NCBI GenBank assembly: GCA_900550445.1
Contig: URSF01000004.1
Coordinates: 35,961 to 99,960, forward strand
Reading direction: 5' to 3'
From: an uncultured Rhodospirillaceae bacterium
GTDB lineage: Bacteria; Pseudomonadota; Alphaproteobacteria; CAAGCB01; CAG-977
DNA length: 64,000 nucleotides
The notes under the pieces are model-generated. The model was given only the letters and a program-made list of their open reading frames with translations, ran no database searches and was not told the DNA's origin. A program made the position numbers and the translations under genes. Below, piece after piece: positions 43,145-52,355 of this stretch (the stretch's first letter is position 1; each line of letters begins with the position of its first letter).

Positions 43145-45024
43145 AAATATTCCGGCTGCTTTTTTGTTTTATGGTATTGTCTTTCCCCGCCGCCGCGCAG
43201 TATCAGGCGACGCCGGCCAAAGGAGTCGCCATGCACGGCAATCCCCGTTACGGCTGGAATTTCAGACATTTTGATTATGCCAATCCTGACGCGCCAAAAG
43301 GCGGAACGCTGAAAATGTCGGCTTTCGGCAGCTTTGATACGTTTAACCCGTATACGATCAAAGGGGTGGCTGCCGCCGGAACAGGTATGCTGTTTGACAC
43401 GCTGATGGTTGAATCGGCCGACGAACCGTTTTCGGAATACGGCCTGATTGCCGAAACGATAGAAATGCCCAAAGACAGATCGTGGGTTGCTTTTAATATC
43501 AACAGAAAAGCCCGCTTTCATGACGGAACGCCGGTTACGGCGGAAGACGTCGTTTTTTCTTTTGATATCTTGCGGACAAAAGGCCTGCCGATGTTCAGGT
43601 ATTATTACGGCAATGTCGATAAAGTCACGGCTGAAAAACCGCTGCGCGTTTTGTTTACGTTCAAGCCGGGCGACAACCGCGAACTGCCGCTGATTTTGGG
43701 ACAGATGCCCGTTTTTTCAAAAAAATACTGGCAGGACAAGGATTTTTCCGCCACGACGCTGGAACCGCCGGTCGGCAGCGGCCCTTATAAAATCGCCGGA
43801 TTTGAAACGGGGCGTTATATCGTTTATGAACGCGATCCGGATTACTGGGCCAAAGACTTGCCGCCGGTCAGAGGTTTTTATAATTTTGATAAAATCCGCT
43901 ACGATTATTACCGTGACGCCACCGTTGCCGTCGAAGGCTTTAAATCCGGCGCTTTTGACCTGCGGGTGGAAAACGAAGCCAAAAAGTGGGTGTCGGCTTA
44001 TGAAGGATTTTCCGAAAAAAACGGCATGATCAAAAAGAACTTTAACCACTCTCTTCCTTCCGGCATGCAAGGGTTCGTTTTTAACACCCGCCGCCCGATT
44101 TTTGCCGACAGACGGGTGCGTCAGGCTTTGGGACTGGCTTTTGATTTTGAATGGTCGAATAAAAATCTGTTTTACGGATTGTATAAAAGAACGCAGAGCT
44201 ATTTTGACAATTCCGAAATGGCGGCGAAAGGACTGCCGCGCGGCGAAGAACTGAAATTATTAAACAGGTATCGCGACCGGTTGCCGCCGGAGATTTTTAA
44301 GCAGCCGTTTTCATTGGAAAAAACGACGGGCGACGGCAATATCCGCCCGCAGCTGGAAAAAGCTTTTAAGCTGTTGGAAGAAGCCGGCTGGACGGTACAA
44401 GACGGCGTGTTGAAAAACGAAGCGGGCGATCCCTTTCGGTTTGAAATCTTGATTGATTCGGCGTCTTCGTCTGCCTGGGAACGAATTGCCCTGCCGTATA
44501 TCCGTAATTTGAAACGTCTGGGAATCGAGGCCGTTTTGCGTTCCGTCGACACGACTCAATATAAAAATCGGACGGATTCATATGATTATGACATGATTGT
44601 CAACATTTGGGGGCAATCCACGTCGCCCGGTAACGAACAGCGTTATTTCTGGGGTTCCGCCGCGGCCGATATGCCAGGATCGCAAAATTATGCGGGCATA
44701 AAAAATCCCGTCGTCGATGAACTGATTGAAAAAATTATCGAAGCGTCCGACCGTAAAAAGCTGGTCGCCGCCGTCAAGGCTTTGGACCGCGTTTTATTGT
44801 GGGAATATTATGTCGTTCCGCATTGGTTCGTCCCTTCGGTCCGTTTGGTCTACTGGGATAAATTCGGCGTGCCGGATAATTCCGTCATGAAAGGCGTTCA
44901 GTTAATGACCTGGTGGGTTGATCCGCAAAAAGAACAGGCGCTGCGCGTTTTGCGCAAAAAAGAAAAAGACAAAGCGCTGGCCGACAGGAAAACCGTATTT
45001 CAGCGGTTAAAGGAGTGGTTTTGA
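43141..45024 (+). CDS. yejA: peptide ABC transporter substrate-binding protein, YejA type
   Basis: 627 residues from a GTG at 43141, which gives the signal peptide VKIFRLLFCFMVLSFPAAAQ. Family 5 solute-binding protein with GVAMHGNPRYGWNFRHFDYA, NPDAPKGGTLKMSAFGSFDT, FNPYTIKG, YYGNVDKVTAE, FVFNTRRPIFADRRVRQAL and SPGNEQRYFWGSAAA, all typical of YejA (microcin C/peptide import). Followed by permeases and ATPase in the canonical yejABEF order. Confidence 0.9.
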   Translation: MKIFRLLFCFMVLSFPAAAQYQATPAKGVAMHGNPRYGWNFRHFDYANPDAPKGGTLKMSAFGSFDTFNPYTIKGVAAAGTGMLFDTLMVESADEPFSEYGLIAETIEMPKDRSWVAFNINRKARFHDGTPVTAEDVVFSFDILRTKGLPMFRYYYGNVDKVTAEKPLRVLFTFKPGDNRELPLILGQMPVFSKKYWQDKDFSATTLEPPVGSGPYKIAGFETGRYIVYERDPDYWAKDLPPVRGFYNFDKIRYDYYRDATVAVEGFKSGAFDLRVENEAKKWVSAYEGFSEKNGMIKKNFNHSLPSGMQGFVFNTRRPIFADRRVRQALGLAFDFEWSNKNLFYGLYKRTQSYFDNSEMAAKGLPRGEELKLLNRYRDRLPPEIFKQPFSLEKTTGDGNIRPQLEKAFKLLEEAGWTVQDGVLKNEAGDPFRFEILIDSASSSAWERIALPYIRNLKRLGIEAVLRSVDTTQYKNRTDSYDYDMIVNIWGQSTSPGNEQRYFWGSAAADMPGSQNYAGIKNPVVDELIEKIIEASDRKKLVAAVKALDRVLLWEYYVVPHWFVPSVRLVYWDKFGVPDNSVMKGVQLMTWWVDPQKEQALRVLRKKEKDKALADRKTVFQRLKEWF

Positions 45025-46136
45025 TGTTTCGGTATTTTTTACGCCGTCTGGCTTTGATTCCTTTGACTTTGTTCGGCATTATGGCCGTTAATTTCCTGTT
45101 TGTCCAGCTGGCGCCGGGCGGTCCCGTGGAACAGGTGATTGCCAAACTGCAGGACGGCGCCGGATCGGCCGCGGCTAAAATCGGCGGCGCCGCCGGAGCG
45201 GAAGGCGGCATGGTCGGCGCGCAGGCCGGACGGCAGAATTACGCCGTTCAGTCAAAATACCGCGGGGCGCAGGGATTGGATCCCGCTTTGATCAAAGAGC
45301 TGGAAACGCAGTTCGGGTTTGACAAGCCTTTGCATGTTCGTTTTTTTACCATGATTAAAAACTATCTGTTGTTTGATTTCGGCAAAAGCTTTTACCGCGA
45401 TACGCCCGTAACGCGGTTGATCCGAGAAAAAATGCCTGTTTCCGTTTCTCTGGGGGTCTGGACGACGCTGATTATTTATCTGGTGTCCATTCCGCTGGGG
45501 ATTGTCAAAGCCGTTCGGGACGGATCGAAATTTGACGCCGTTTCCAGCTGGGCGATTATTATCGGTTATGCCGTGCCGGCTTTTTTGTTTGCCATGCTGC
45601 TGATCGTTTTATTCTGCGGCGGCCGGTATTTCAGCTGGTTTCCTTTGCGCGGGCTGACGTCCGAAAATTGGGGCCAAATGGGAACGTTTGATAAAATCAA
45701 AGATTATTTCTGGCATTTGGCCATGCCGGTTTGTGCTATGGTTGCCGGCGGGTTTGCGGGACTGACAATGCTGACAAAAAACTCGTTTATGGAGGAAATT
45801 TCCAAACAATACGTTTTGACCGCCAAAGCCAAAGGGTTGGACAGCACGGCGGTTTTATACGGTCATGTATTCAGAAATGCCATGCTGATTGTTTTAGCGG
45901 GGTTCCCGGCCGTTTTGGTCGGCATGCTGTTTACGGGATCCGTGTTGATCGAAGTGATTTTTTCATTGGACGGGTTGGGGCTGCTGGGGTTTGAAGCTGT
46001 CGTTACGCGCGATTATCCCGTTATTTTCGGCACGTTGTATATTTTCGGATTAATCGGGCTGTTGTTAAATCTGGCAGGCGATATGACGTATCATCTGGTT
46101 GATCCGCGCATTGATTTCGGAGGCCGCCATGAATGA
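45024..46136 (+). CDS. yejB: peptide ABC transporter permease, YejB type
   Basis: 370 residues from the ATG at 45024 (AAAGGAG 9 bp upstream; TGATG overlap with yejA). Six membrane helices; N-terminus FRYFLRRLALIPLTLFGIMA, an Ala/Gly-rich periplasmic insertion at about residues 45-80 (GAAGAEGGMVGAQAGRQNYA) that is characteristic of YejB, and the permease loop EEISKQYVLTAKAKGLDSTA. It forms the channel together with YejE. Confidence 0.92.
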   Translation: MFRYFLRRLALIPLTLFGIMAVNFLFVQLAPGGPVEQVIAKLQDGAGSAAAKIGGAAGAEGGMVGAQAGRQNYAVQSKYRGAQGLDPALIKELETQFGFDKPLHVRFFTMIKNYLLFDFGKSFYRDTPVTRLIREKMPVSVSLGVWTTLIIYLVSIPLGIVKAVRDGSKFDAVSSWAIIIGYAVPAFLFAMLLIVLFCGGRYFSWFPLRGLTSENWGQMGTFDKIKDYFWHLAMPVCAMVAGGFAGLTMLTKNSFMEEISKQYVLTAKAKGLDSTAVLYGHVFRNAMLIVLAGFPAVLVGMLFTGSVLIEVIFSLDGLGLLGFEAVVTRDYPVIFGTLYIFGLIGLLLNLAGDMTYHLVDPRIDFGGRHE

Positions 46137-47145
46137 ACGCATCCGTGAGCGCTGGCGGAAATTTAAAGCCAATAAACGCGGTTATTATGCTTTTATTTTG
46201 TTTTGTTTTATTTTGGCTTTTGTTTCGGCGGCGGATTTTATCGCCAACGACAAACCGCTGGTCGTGCGTTATGACGGACAGTGGTATTTTCCGATTTTTA
46301 AAGAATATCCCGAAACGGTTTTCGGCGGTTCTTTTAAAACGGCGGCGGATTTCAGAGATCCTTATGTGCAAAATAAAATCAATGAAAAAGGATTTTATAT
46401 TATGCCGCCGGTGCCGTACAGCTATGATACGATTAACTATAATCTGCCGTCGCCCGCGCCGTCAGCGCCCGGTTCGGACAACTGGTTGGGAACGGACGAT
46501 CTGGGGCGCGATGTTTTGGCGCGGTTGATTTACGGGCTGCGTTCCTCTTTGCTGTTCGGGTTGATTTTAACGGCGGTTTCTTCGGCAATCGGTATTTTTG
46601 CCGGCGCCGTGCAGGGATATTTCGGCGGAAAAGTCGATTTGTTCGCTCAGCGGTTTTTGGAAATATGGGGATCCCTGCCGCAGCTGTTTGTGCTGATTAT
46701 CGTATCCAGCATTATTGCACCGGGATTTTGGACGCTGCTGTTTGTTTTGCTGCTGTTTTCATGGACGGCTCTGGTACCCGTCGTGCGGGCGGAATTTCTG
46801 CGCGCCCGCAATTTCGATTATGTCAAAGCCGCTTATGCTTTGGGCGTGCCGGATTTTACGATTATATTTAAACATGTTTTTCCCAATGCCATGGTGGCGA
46901 CGCTGACGTATCTGCCGTTTATTTTATCAGGGGCGGTCGTATCTTTGACAGCGCTGGATTTCCTGGGGTTCGGTATGCCTCCGGGATCGCCGTCTTTGGG
47001 CGATTTGGTGCGCCAGGGCAAAGAAAACCTGCAGGCGCCGTGGCTGGCTGCTTCCGCTTTTGCGGCGCTGGCTTTTCTGTTGACCGTTTTGGTCTTTGTC
47101 GGGGAAGCCGTGCGTGACGCTTTTGATCCGAGGAAAAATAAATGA
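46129..47145 (+). CDS. yejE: peptide ABC transporter permease, YejE type
   Basis: 338 residues from the ATG at 46129 (GGAGG ahead), overlapping yejB by 8 bp. Cytoplasmic start, helix 1 near 23-40, then a large periplasmic loop (PLVVRYDGQWYFPIFKEYPE, GGSFKTAADFRDPYV) that is diagnostic for YejE, NWLGTDDLGRDVLARLIYGL, and the EAA loop VRAEFLRARNFDYVKAAYAL. Confidence 0.92.
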   Translation: MNERIRERWRKFKANKRGYYAFILFCFILAFVSAADFIANDKPLVVRYDGQWYFPIFKEYPETVFGGSFKTAADFRDPYVQNKINEKGFYIMPPVPYSYDTINYNLPSPAPSAPGSDNWLGTDDLGRDVLARLIYGLRSSLLFGLILTAVSSAIGIFAGAVQGYFGGKVDLFAQRFLEIWGSLPQLFVLIIVSSIIAPGFWTLLFVLLLFSWTALVPVVRAEFLRARNFDYVKAAYALGVPDFTIIFKHVFPNAMVATLTYLPFILSGAVVSLTALDFLGFGMPPGSPSLGDLVRQGKENLQAPWLAASAFAALAFLLTVLVFVGEAVRDAFDPRKNK

Positions 47146-48725
47146 CTCTGCTGTCCGTTCAAAATTTAAGCGTGCGTTTCGGGCAAAACCCGCTGGTTGT
47201 CAACGGTGTGTCCTTTCAAATCGCCAAAGGGGAAACACTGGCTTTGGTCGGGGAAAGCGGGTCCGGAAAATCGGTTACGGCCTTGTCGATTATGCAGCTG
47301 CTGGATTATCCGTATGCGTCCCACCCGTCGGGATCGGTTAAATTTAACGGCCGCGAACTGATCGGCGCGGACGAATATGTTCTGCGCGATTTCCGCGGCA
47401 ATCGGGCGGCAATGATTTTTCAAGAGCCGATGACGTCGCTGAATCCTCTGCATACCATAGAAAAACAGGTGGCGGAAACCATGATCCTGCATGCCGGCAT
47501 GACAAAAGACGACGCGGCCGAACGGGTGAAAGAATTACTGGAATTAGTCGGTCTGCGCGACGCCGGCCGGCGTCTGAACGCTTTGCCCCATGAATTGTCC
47601 GGCGGCGAACGTCAGCGCGTGATGATCGCCATGGCTTTGGCCAATAATCCGGATCTGTTGATTGCCGATGAACCGACGACGGCTTTGGACGTGACGGTTC
47701 AGGCGCAGATACTGAATCTGCTGTCTTCTTTACAAAAAAGGCTGGGGCTGGCCGTTTTGTTTATTTCGCATGATCTGGACGTTGTTGCGCGGGTGGCTTC
47801 GCGCGTCTGCGTGATGAAGGACGGACAGATTGTCGAAACCGGAACGGCCGATACGGTTTTGAAAAATCCGGCGCATCCGTATACGAAAATGCTGGTTGCT
47901 TCCAAACCGTCGGGGGCGCCCGTTTGCTGTGCGAAAGACGCGCCCGAACTGGTAAAAGCGGAAAATATACAAGTTTCCTTTGCGCTTAAGAAAAGCTTTT
48001 TCGGCAAAACGTTGTCGGAATTAAAAGCGGTCGACGGCGTTACCGTGACAATTAAGGAAGGACAGGCGGTCGGTCTGGTCGGGGAAAGCGGATCGGGAAA
48101 ATCAACATTGGGCTTTTCTTTGTTAAGGCTGCAAAAAGCCGGCGGGAAAATTATTTTTGACGGAGAAGATATTTCTGCCCTGAAAGGGGAAAAACTGCGC
48201 CGGTTAAGAACGCAGATGCAGATTGTTTTTCAGGATCCTTACTCTTCGCTCAGCCCGCGTTTGACGGTGGAACAAATCGTTGCGGAAGGGCTGAATGTTC
48301 ACCGGCGTGATCTGACGGCGGATCGGAAAAAAGCGCTGATCGAACAGGCGGTAAAGGACGTCGGTTTGTCAACGGATATTCTGAATCGTTATCCGAACAT
48401 GTTTTCCGGCGGCCAGCGTCAAAGAATCGCTTTGGCGCGCGCGCTGGTTTTGCGTCCGCGTCTGATCGTTTTGGACGAACCGACCAGCGCTTTGGACGTA
48501 ACGGTTCAGGCGCAGATGATAGAGCTTTTGAAAAATCTGCAAAAACAGTATAAGATGGCATATCTGTTCATCAGCCATGATATGCGCGTCGTCAAAGCTT
48601 TGGCCGAATATATCTATGTGATGAAGGACGGCCGGATCGTTGAATCGGGGGAAAATCCCGGTTTGTTTGAAACGCCGCGGCAGCCGTACACGCGGAATTT
48701 AATGGCCGCCGCGTTTGATCTTTAA
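47142..48725 (+). CDS. yejF: peptide ABC transporter ATP-binding protein, YejF type (two ATPase domains)
   Basis: 527 residues with two complete ABC domains. First: GESGSGKSVTAL, LSGGERQRVMIA, LLIADEPTTALD. Second: GESGSGKSTLGF, FSGGQRQRIALA, LIVLDEPTSALD. The inner sequence FQEPMTSLNPLHTIEKQV and FQDPYSSLSPRLTV is typical of peptide importers. Start overlaps yejE (ATGA). It energises uptake of peptides through YejBE. Confidence 0.93.
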   Translation: MTLLSVQNLSVRFGQNPLVVNGVSFQIAKGETLALVGESGSGKSVTALSIMQLLDYPYASHPSGSVKFNGRELIGADEYVLRDFRGNRAAMIFQEPMTSLNPLHTIEKQVAETMILHAGMTKDDAAERVKELLELVGLRDAGRRLNALPHELSGGERQRVMIAMALANNPDLLIADEPTTALDVTVQAQILNLLSSLQKRLGLAVLFISHDLDVVARVASRVCVMKDGQIVETGTADTVLKNPAHPYTKMLVASKPSGAPVCCAKDAPELVKAENIQVSFALKKSFFGKTLSELKAVDGVTVTIKEGQAVGLVGESGSGKSTLGFSLLRLQKAGGKIIFDGEDISALKGEKLRRLRTQMQIVFQDPYSSLSPRLTVEQIVAEGLNVHRRDLTADRKKALIEQAVKDVGLSTDILNRYPNMFSGGQRQRIALARALVLRPRLIVLDEPTSALDVTVQAQMIELLKNLQKQYKMAYLFISHDMRVVKALAEYIYVMKDGRIVESGENPGLFETPRQPYTRNLMAAAFDL

Positions 48726-48740
48726 CGGATAAGGAAAAAA

Positions 48741-49082
48741 ATGACACAGGAAAATGAAGATTTAAAAGATACCGTTCTTCAGCGCGTTTTCGGCGACGAA
48801 GCGCTGATGGGCGTCAATGTTGACTTGTCCGTTGTTTTGGGACGGACTTTGCTGCGTGTTTACCAGCTGTTGAAACTGGGGCGCGGCGCCGTTGTCGAAT
48901 TAAACCAGCTGTTAAACGAACCGGTGGAAATTCTGGCGAACGAAATTCCGATTGCCAAAGGGGAAATCATCGTTACGGACGAAGGTTATATCGGCGTTAA
49001 GATTACCGATCTGCTGATTTCCCGTAAAGGATCCGGCGGCTCGCTGATCAGCAAATCGGCGGTCGGTTCTTTCGGGAAATAA
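48741..49082 (+). CDS. fliN: flagellar motor switch protein FliN
   Basis: 113 residues. The SpoA domain is complete: LMGVNVDLSVVLGRTLLRVY, LLKLGRGAVVELNQLLNEPV, EILANEIPIAKGEIIVTDEG and YIGVKITDL. FliN forms the lower C-ring with FliM and FliG and controls rotation. It lies 15 bp after yejF as the last gene of the ELM1-yej run, away from any other flagellar gene. Type III secretion SctQ-like proteins share this domain, but length and context fit FliN. Confidence 0.88.
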   Translation: MTQENEDLKDTVLQRVFGDEALMGVNVDLSVVLGRTLLRVYQLLKLGRGAVVELNQLLNEPVEILANEIPIAKGEIIVTDEGYIGVKITDLLISRKGSGGSLISKSAVGSFGK

Positions 49083-49526
49083 TCAGGCGGGATTTTTTTG
49101 TGTTTCAAATGTTTGCGCGCGCATTGATTTTATGCGCCGGCAGAGCATTCTGATAATATTTTTACCCAATGCTTTGTGTTCGTTCATCAACCGGTAAAGC
49201 GCCGGACCGGAAATTTTAAACAAAGTCGTGTCTTCCAGCGCGGTAACGGTAACGTCGGCGGGGGCGGGGTCCAAAGCGGTTAATTCGCCGAAAACGTCCA
49301 AAGCGTTATATTCCCGTACCGTCGTTCCGTTTTTATGGAAACGAATCTGACCCTGTAAGATAATATACATATCGTTCCACGCTTCTCCTTCGCGGATCAG
49401 GTCCATACCGATCATAACGGTGATTTCTTCGCTGGCCGCGACGATATCGGACAGGGTTGCTTCGGGAATGCCGGCAAACAACGGCACATTTTTCAGAATT
49501 AAGACTTTTTCAAGTGTTAAGCGCAT
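49083..49526 (-). CDS. stand-alone cyclic-nucleotide-binding-fold protein
   Basis: 147 residues made almost entirely of one CNB (CAP_ED) domain: LKNVPLFAGIPEATLSDIV, MDLIREGEAWNDMYIILQGQ, and the phosphate cassette FGELTALDPAPADVTVTALE. The conserved Arg-Ala of the cassette, which holds the cyclic phosphate, is replaced by Ala-Asp, so binding of cAMP or cGMP is doubtful. A C-terminal helix (KNIIRMLCRRIKSMRAQTFE) follows but no DNA-binding domain. It lies 12 bp downstream of the HEAT-repeat transporter gene; in many bacteria the same CNB domain is fused to such a transporter, so the two products probably work together. Confidence 0.8.
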   Translation of the reverse strand: MRLTLEKVLILKNVPLFAGIPEATLSDIVAASEEITVMIGMDLIREGEAWNDMYIILQGQIRFHKNGTTVREYNALDVFGELTALDPAPADVTVTALEDTTLFKISGPALYRLMNEHKALGKNIIRMLCRRIKSMRAQTFETQKNPA

Positions 49527-49538
49527 AACGGATTCTCC

Positions 49539-52355
49539 TTAGAAAACGATTTGTCCTCTGCCGTCGGTAATAAAACGGGCGATACGGGCGACAGGGGCGG
49601 ACGGATCGGATAAACAGACGGCGATCAGACGGACGGCTTCTTCACGCGGCAGGATTGCTCCGATTGCCCAGACGGCCGTTTCACGAACGATCGGATCGGA
49701 AGCGGACAATAAACCGACCAGCCCGTCGATCGACGACCTGTCTTTAAGCTGTCCGGCGGCGTAGGCGGCGCAGGCTTTTGTCCACTCGGTCAATTCTCTG
49801 CCGGAAGACGACAGAATATCGTGAATATATCCTTCAACGGATAAAACGGGCGGATAAAAATGCGGCCGCAGCAAAGCCAGCTGTTGTTCGACGGTTTTAT
49901 TTTCAAACAAAGGCAGGCATAACGTTCTGAGTTCGTCGGATAAAATTTTATCAACGATTTTTACAGCTGTTTCATTTTCTTTTTCCGCCCCGTCGGTTTT
50001 GTTCAACAGATCTCTGATCGCTTCGGACGGCTGCAATAACGCCAGCAAAAGCAGAATACGTTCTTTAATATATTCTATTTCTCCGTTCAAAGCGGATTTG
50101 ACAATTTCCAGCGGAGCGGAAGAATGATCCCTTTTGTCTTTGTCGAAAACACTGATCGCGGCCAGAATACCCGCCGCCGTTTCGATTTCGTCATAAAGGC
50201 ACAGGCGGACGATATTGACTTTTTTACCGGACGCTTTGAAACCGGATAAGACCAAAGCCTTGATGATATTGTAACGGATTCGCCGGTCTTCAATCTGTAT
50301 ATGTTTAAACAGGAAGTTTTCCGATTCGGGCGAAATAATTTTAGAAACAATATGAACCAGCAGAATACGGAACTGAATCGGGTAATCATAATTCAGCAGT
50401 ATTTTTTCGATTTCGGGAAAAGCCTTTTCGCCGAATTGCAGCAATACCGCGATACCGTCTTCGCGCAATTCGGGGAACCTGAACGTTTCCATAATCGCAG
50501 GCAGCAGTTTTTTGTTCTGCAGTCTGCCCGCCGCGAACAAAGCCGCCTGACATACGCCCTGATCTTCATCGTTTAACAAATGGATTAACGGGCGGTAGAA
50601 AGCCGAATTGCCCGCGCAGCCCAGCACGACGGCCGCCGTCTGTCTGTCCGCGGGATTGGCTGAGGCTGCCAGAGCCGCCGTCCGTTCAATCGCGGTAAAC
50701 ACGCCTTCATGTCCTGCGGCGATTAATCCTGTCAGAGCGCCTTCACGCATATCGGGATCGTCAATCAGCCCGATGGCTTTTTCCCTTGCGGCGTCGTTTC
50801 CCAAACGGCACATGACGCGCAAAGCCGTTTGGCGAACTTCAAAATTGCCGTCTTTGTCGGCCAATTCTTCCGTTTCTTTAAGTGCGGACGAAACCCCCAG
50901 CTGTTCTATTTTTGTCAGAGCATACAGGCGGACGTCCGCGTTTTTATGATGCAGAGCCTGTTTTAACTTTGCGGGGAAAACGGCGCTTTGCGCTTCTTCA
51001 ATAATGCGCAGAGTATATAAAACCTCTTGCGTATTGCTGCTGTTCAGATTTTCCGCCAGAAAACGGGCAACTCTTTTTCCCGTCAGCAACAGCCGTCCGC
51101 CGCGCCACAAATGTGCCTTTAATATATTTAAAATCAGACGCACATATACCCGTCGCATGATCAGGGTAAAGCCCAGAACAACAACGGCCAGACCCGTCAT
51201 AAAGTAAATCAGGTTTTGTTCCGTCAGATAATTTTCGGCATACCATATAAACAAACCGCATAACGCCAAAGCCAAAGGTTCGACAACGGATTTGCGCAAT
51301 ATTGCCGCCCTGAATCCCGAACGCAGGGAAACGGCCAGAGGAATCGTTTGTAATGTTGTTTCCTTTGACGCTCCCGCGGCCAGTTCCAGAACGGCTTTTC
51401 CCGCCGCGATCAGGCTGAAAACCGAAAACCACCCTCCGGCCGCCGCCAATACCAGCGCGGCAGGAATCAGGTATAACAAAGCGAAAAAAGAAATTTTTCC
51501 TTTGCTGAAAGAAAACAGCGCTCCGGCAGTTAAAACGGCCGTTAAAGCGAATACGCCGGCATACACGTTTGTGATCGCTCCGCTCTGCCCGCCGAAAGTC
51601 AATGCGGTTGCGCTGAGGAAATAGTAATTGAAGATGCCCGCGGCAAAAAATAACAGTCCTGATACCGTAAAGAAATAAAGTAAAAGTTTTCTTTGTTGGG
51701 AATTGCTGCCGCTGCGTTTGATTTTTTGTTTTTTAAAAGCGAAATTTTCTCTGATCGGCGCAGATCCGTTATCAATCAGTATTTTTAAAACAAATGCCGC
51801 CGCAAGGCCGGAAAAAGCGGCCCATAAAATTAGATATCCGGCGGATTCGTCCGCTGTCAGGCGGATTATTCCCGCCGCGCATAAAACGGCAAAAGTCTGA
51901 ACCGCCAAAACAGACAGCAACGTTTTGGGTCGGTCGTTGAAAATACCGAAACGGAACGCGGCGATCCAAAATGTTACTTCCGCGGCAATTTTAAAGCCTT
52001 CTTTCCAAACCATGGCGCCCGCGCTCGGCCAAGACGCCTTTATAAACAGAATGGAAAAATAAAAGAGCAGCGAAACGACGGAACCGGCAAATAAAATCAC
52101 GGCCGGCGCGCGGGGATTTTTTTCTTTCGGCGCTGCCAGTGCCGGCCAGATCAGAAAAGTCAGCACGGCCGTCGCTATAAAAACCGGAGCGATTTGAGTA
52201 CCTGCGTACGCGTTTAAAAATAAAACGGAAGAGCCGGCGTCCATTAAAATAACGGCAAACGTTTTTAAAAATGAACATAAAACCAACAGGACGACGGGCA
52301 GTACCTCCTGTACCGAAAGATAAACGCCTGCTCCTAATTTTTTTACGTGAGCCAT
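49539..52355 (-). CDS. MFS/ATP-ADP-carrier-like membrane protein fused to HEAT repeats
   Basis: 938 residues. About residues 15-415 contain 11-12 membrane helices with the layout of nucleotide-transporter-like MFS proteins (VLLVLCSFLKTFAVILMDAG, LYFFTVSGLLFFAAGIFNYY, GASKETTLQTIPLAVSLRSG). Residues about 440-935 are helical HEAT/Armadillo-type repeats (NADVRLYALTKIEQLG, EVRQTALRVMCRLGN, DPIVRETAVWAIGAILP). Such fusions, often with an added cyclic-nucleotide domain, are scattered in bacteria and their substrate is unknown. The start overlaps the ftsY stop (TGATG) with GAGGAGG ahead. Confidence 0.75.
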   Translation of the reverse strand: MAHVKKLGAGVYLSVQEVLPVVLLVLCSFLKTFAVILMDAGSSVLFLNAYAGTQIAPVFIATAVLTFLIWPALAAPKEKNPRAPAVILFAGSVVSLLFYFSILFIKASWPSAGAMVWKEGFKIAAEVTFWIAAFRFGIFNDRPKTLLSVLAVQTFAVLCAAGIIRLTADESAGYLILWAAFSGLAAAFVLKILIDNGSAPIRENFAFKKQKIKRSGSNSQQRKLLLYFFTVSGLLFFAAGIFNYYFLSATALTFGGQSGAITNVYAGVFALTAVLTAGALFSFSKGKISFFALLYLIPAALVLAAAGGWFSVFSLIAAGKAVLELAAGASKETTLQTIPLAVSLRSGFRAAILRKSVVEPLALALCGLFIWYAENYLTEQNLIYFMTGLAVVVLGFTLIMRRVYVRLILNILKAHLWRGGRLLLTGKRVARFLAENLNSSNTQEVLYTLRIIEEAQSAVFPAKLKQALHHKNADVRLYALTKIEQLGVSSALKETEELADKDGNFEVRQTALRVMCRLGNDAAREKAIGLIDDPDMREGALTGLIAAGHEGVFTAIERTAALAASANPADRQTAAVVLGCAGNSAFYRPLIHLLNDEDQGVCQAALFAAGRLQNKKLLPAIMETFRFPELREDGIAVLLQFGEKAFPEIEKILLNYDYPIQFRILLVHIVSKIISPESENFLFKHIQIEDRRIRYNIIKALVLSGFKASGKKVNIVRLCLYDEIETAAGILAAISVFDKDKRDHSSAPLEIVKSALNGEIEYIKERILLLLALLQPSEAIRDLLNKTDGAEKENETAVKIVDKILSDELRTLCLPLFENKTVEQQLALLRPHFYPPVLSVEGYIHDILSSSGRELTEWTKACAAYAAGQLKDRSSIDGLVGLLSASDPIVRETAVWAIGAILPREEAVRLIAVCLSDPSAPVARIARFITDGRGQIVF

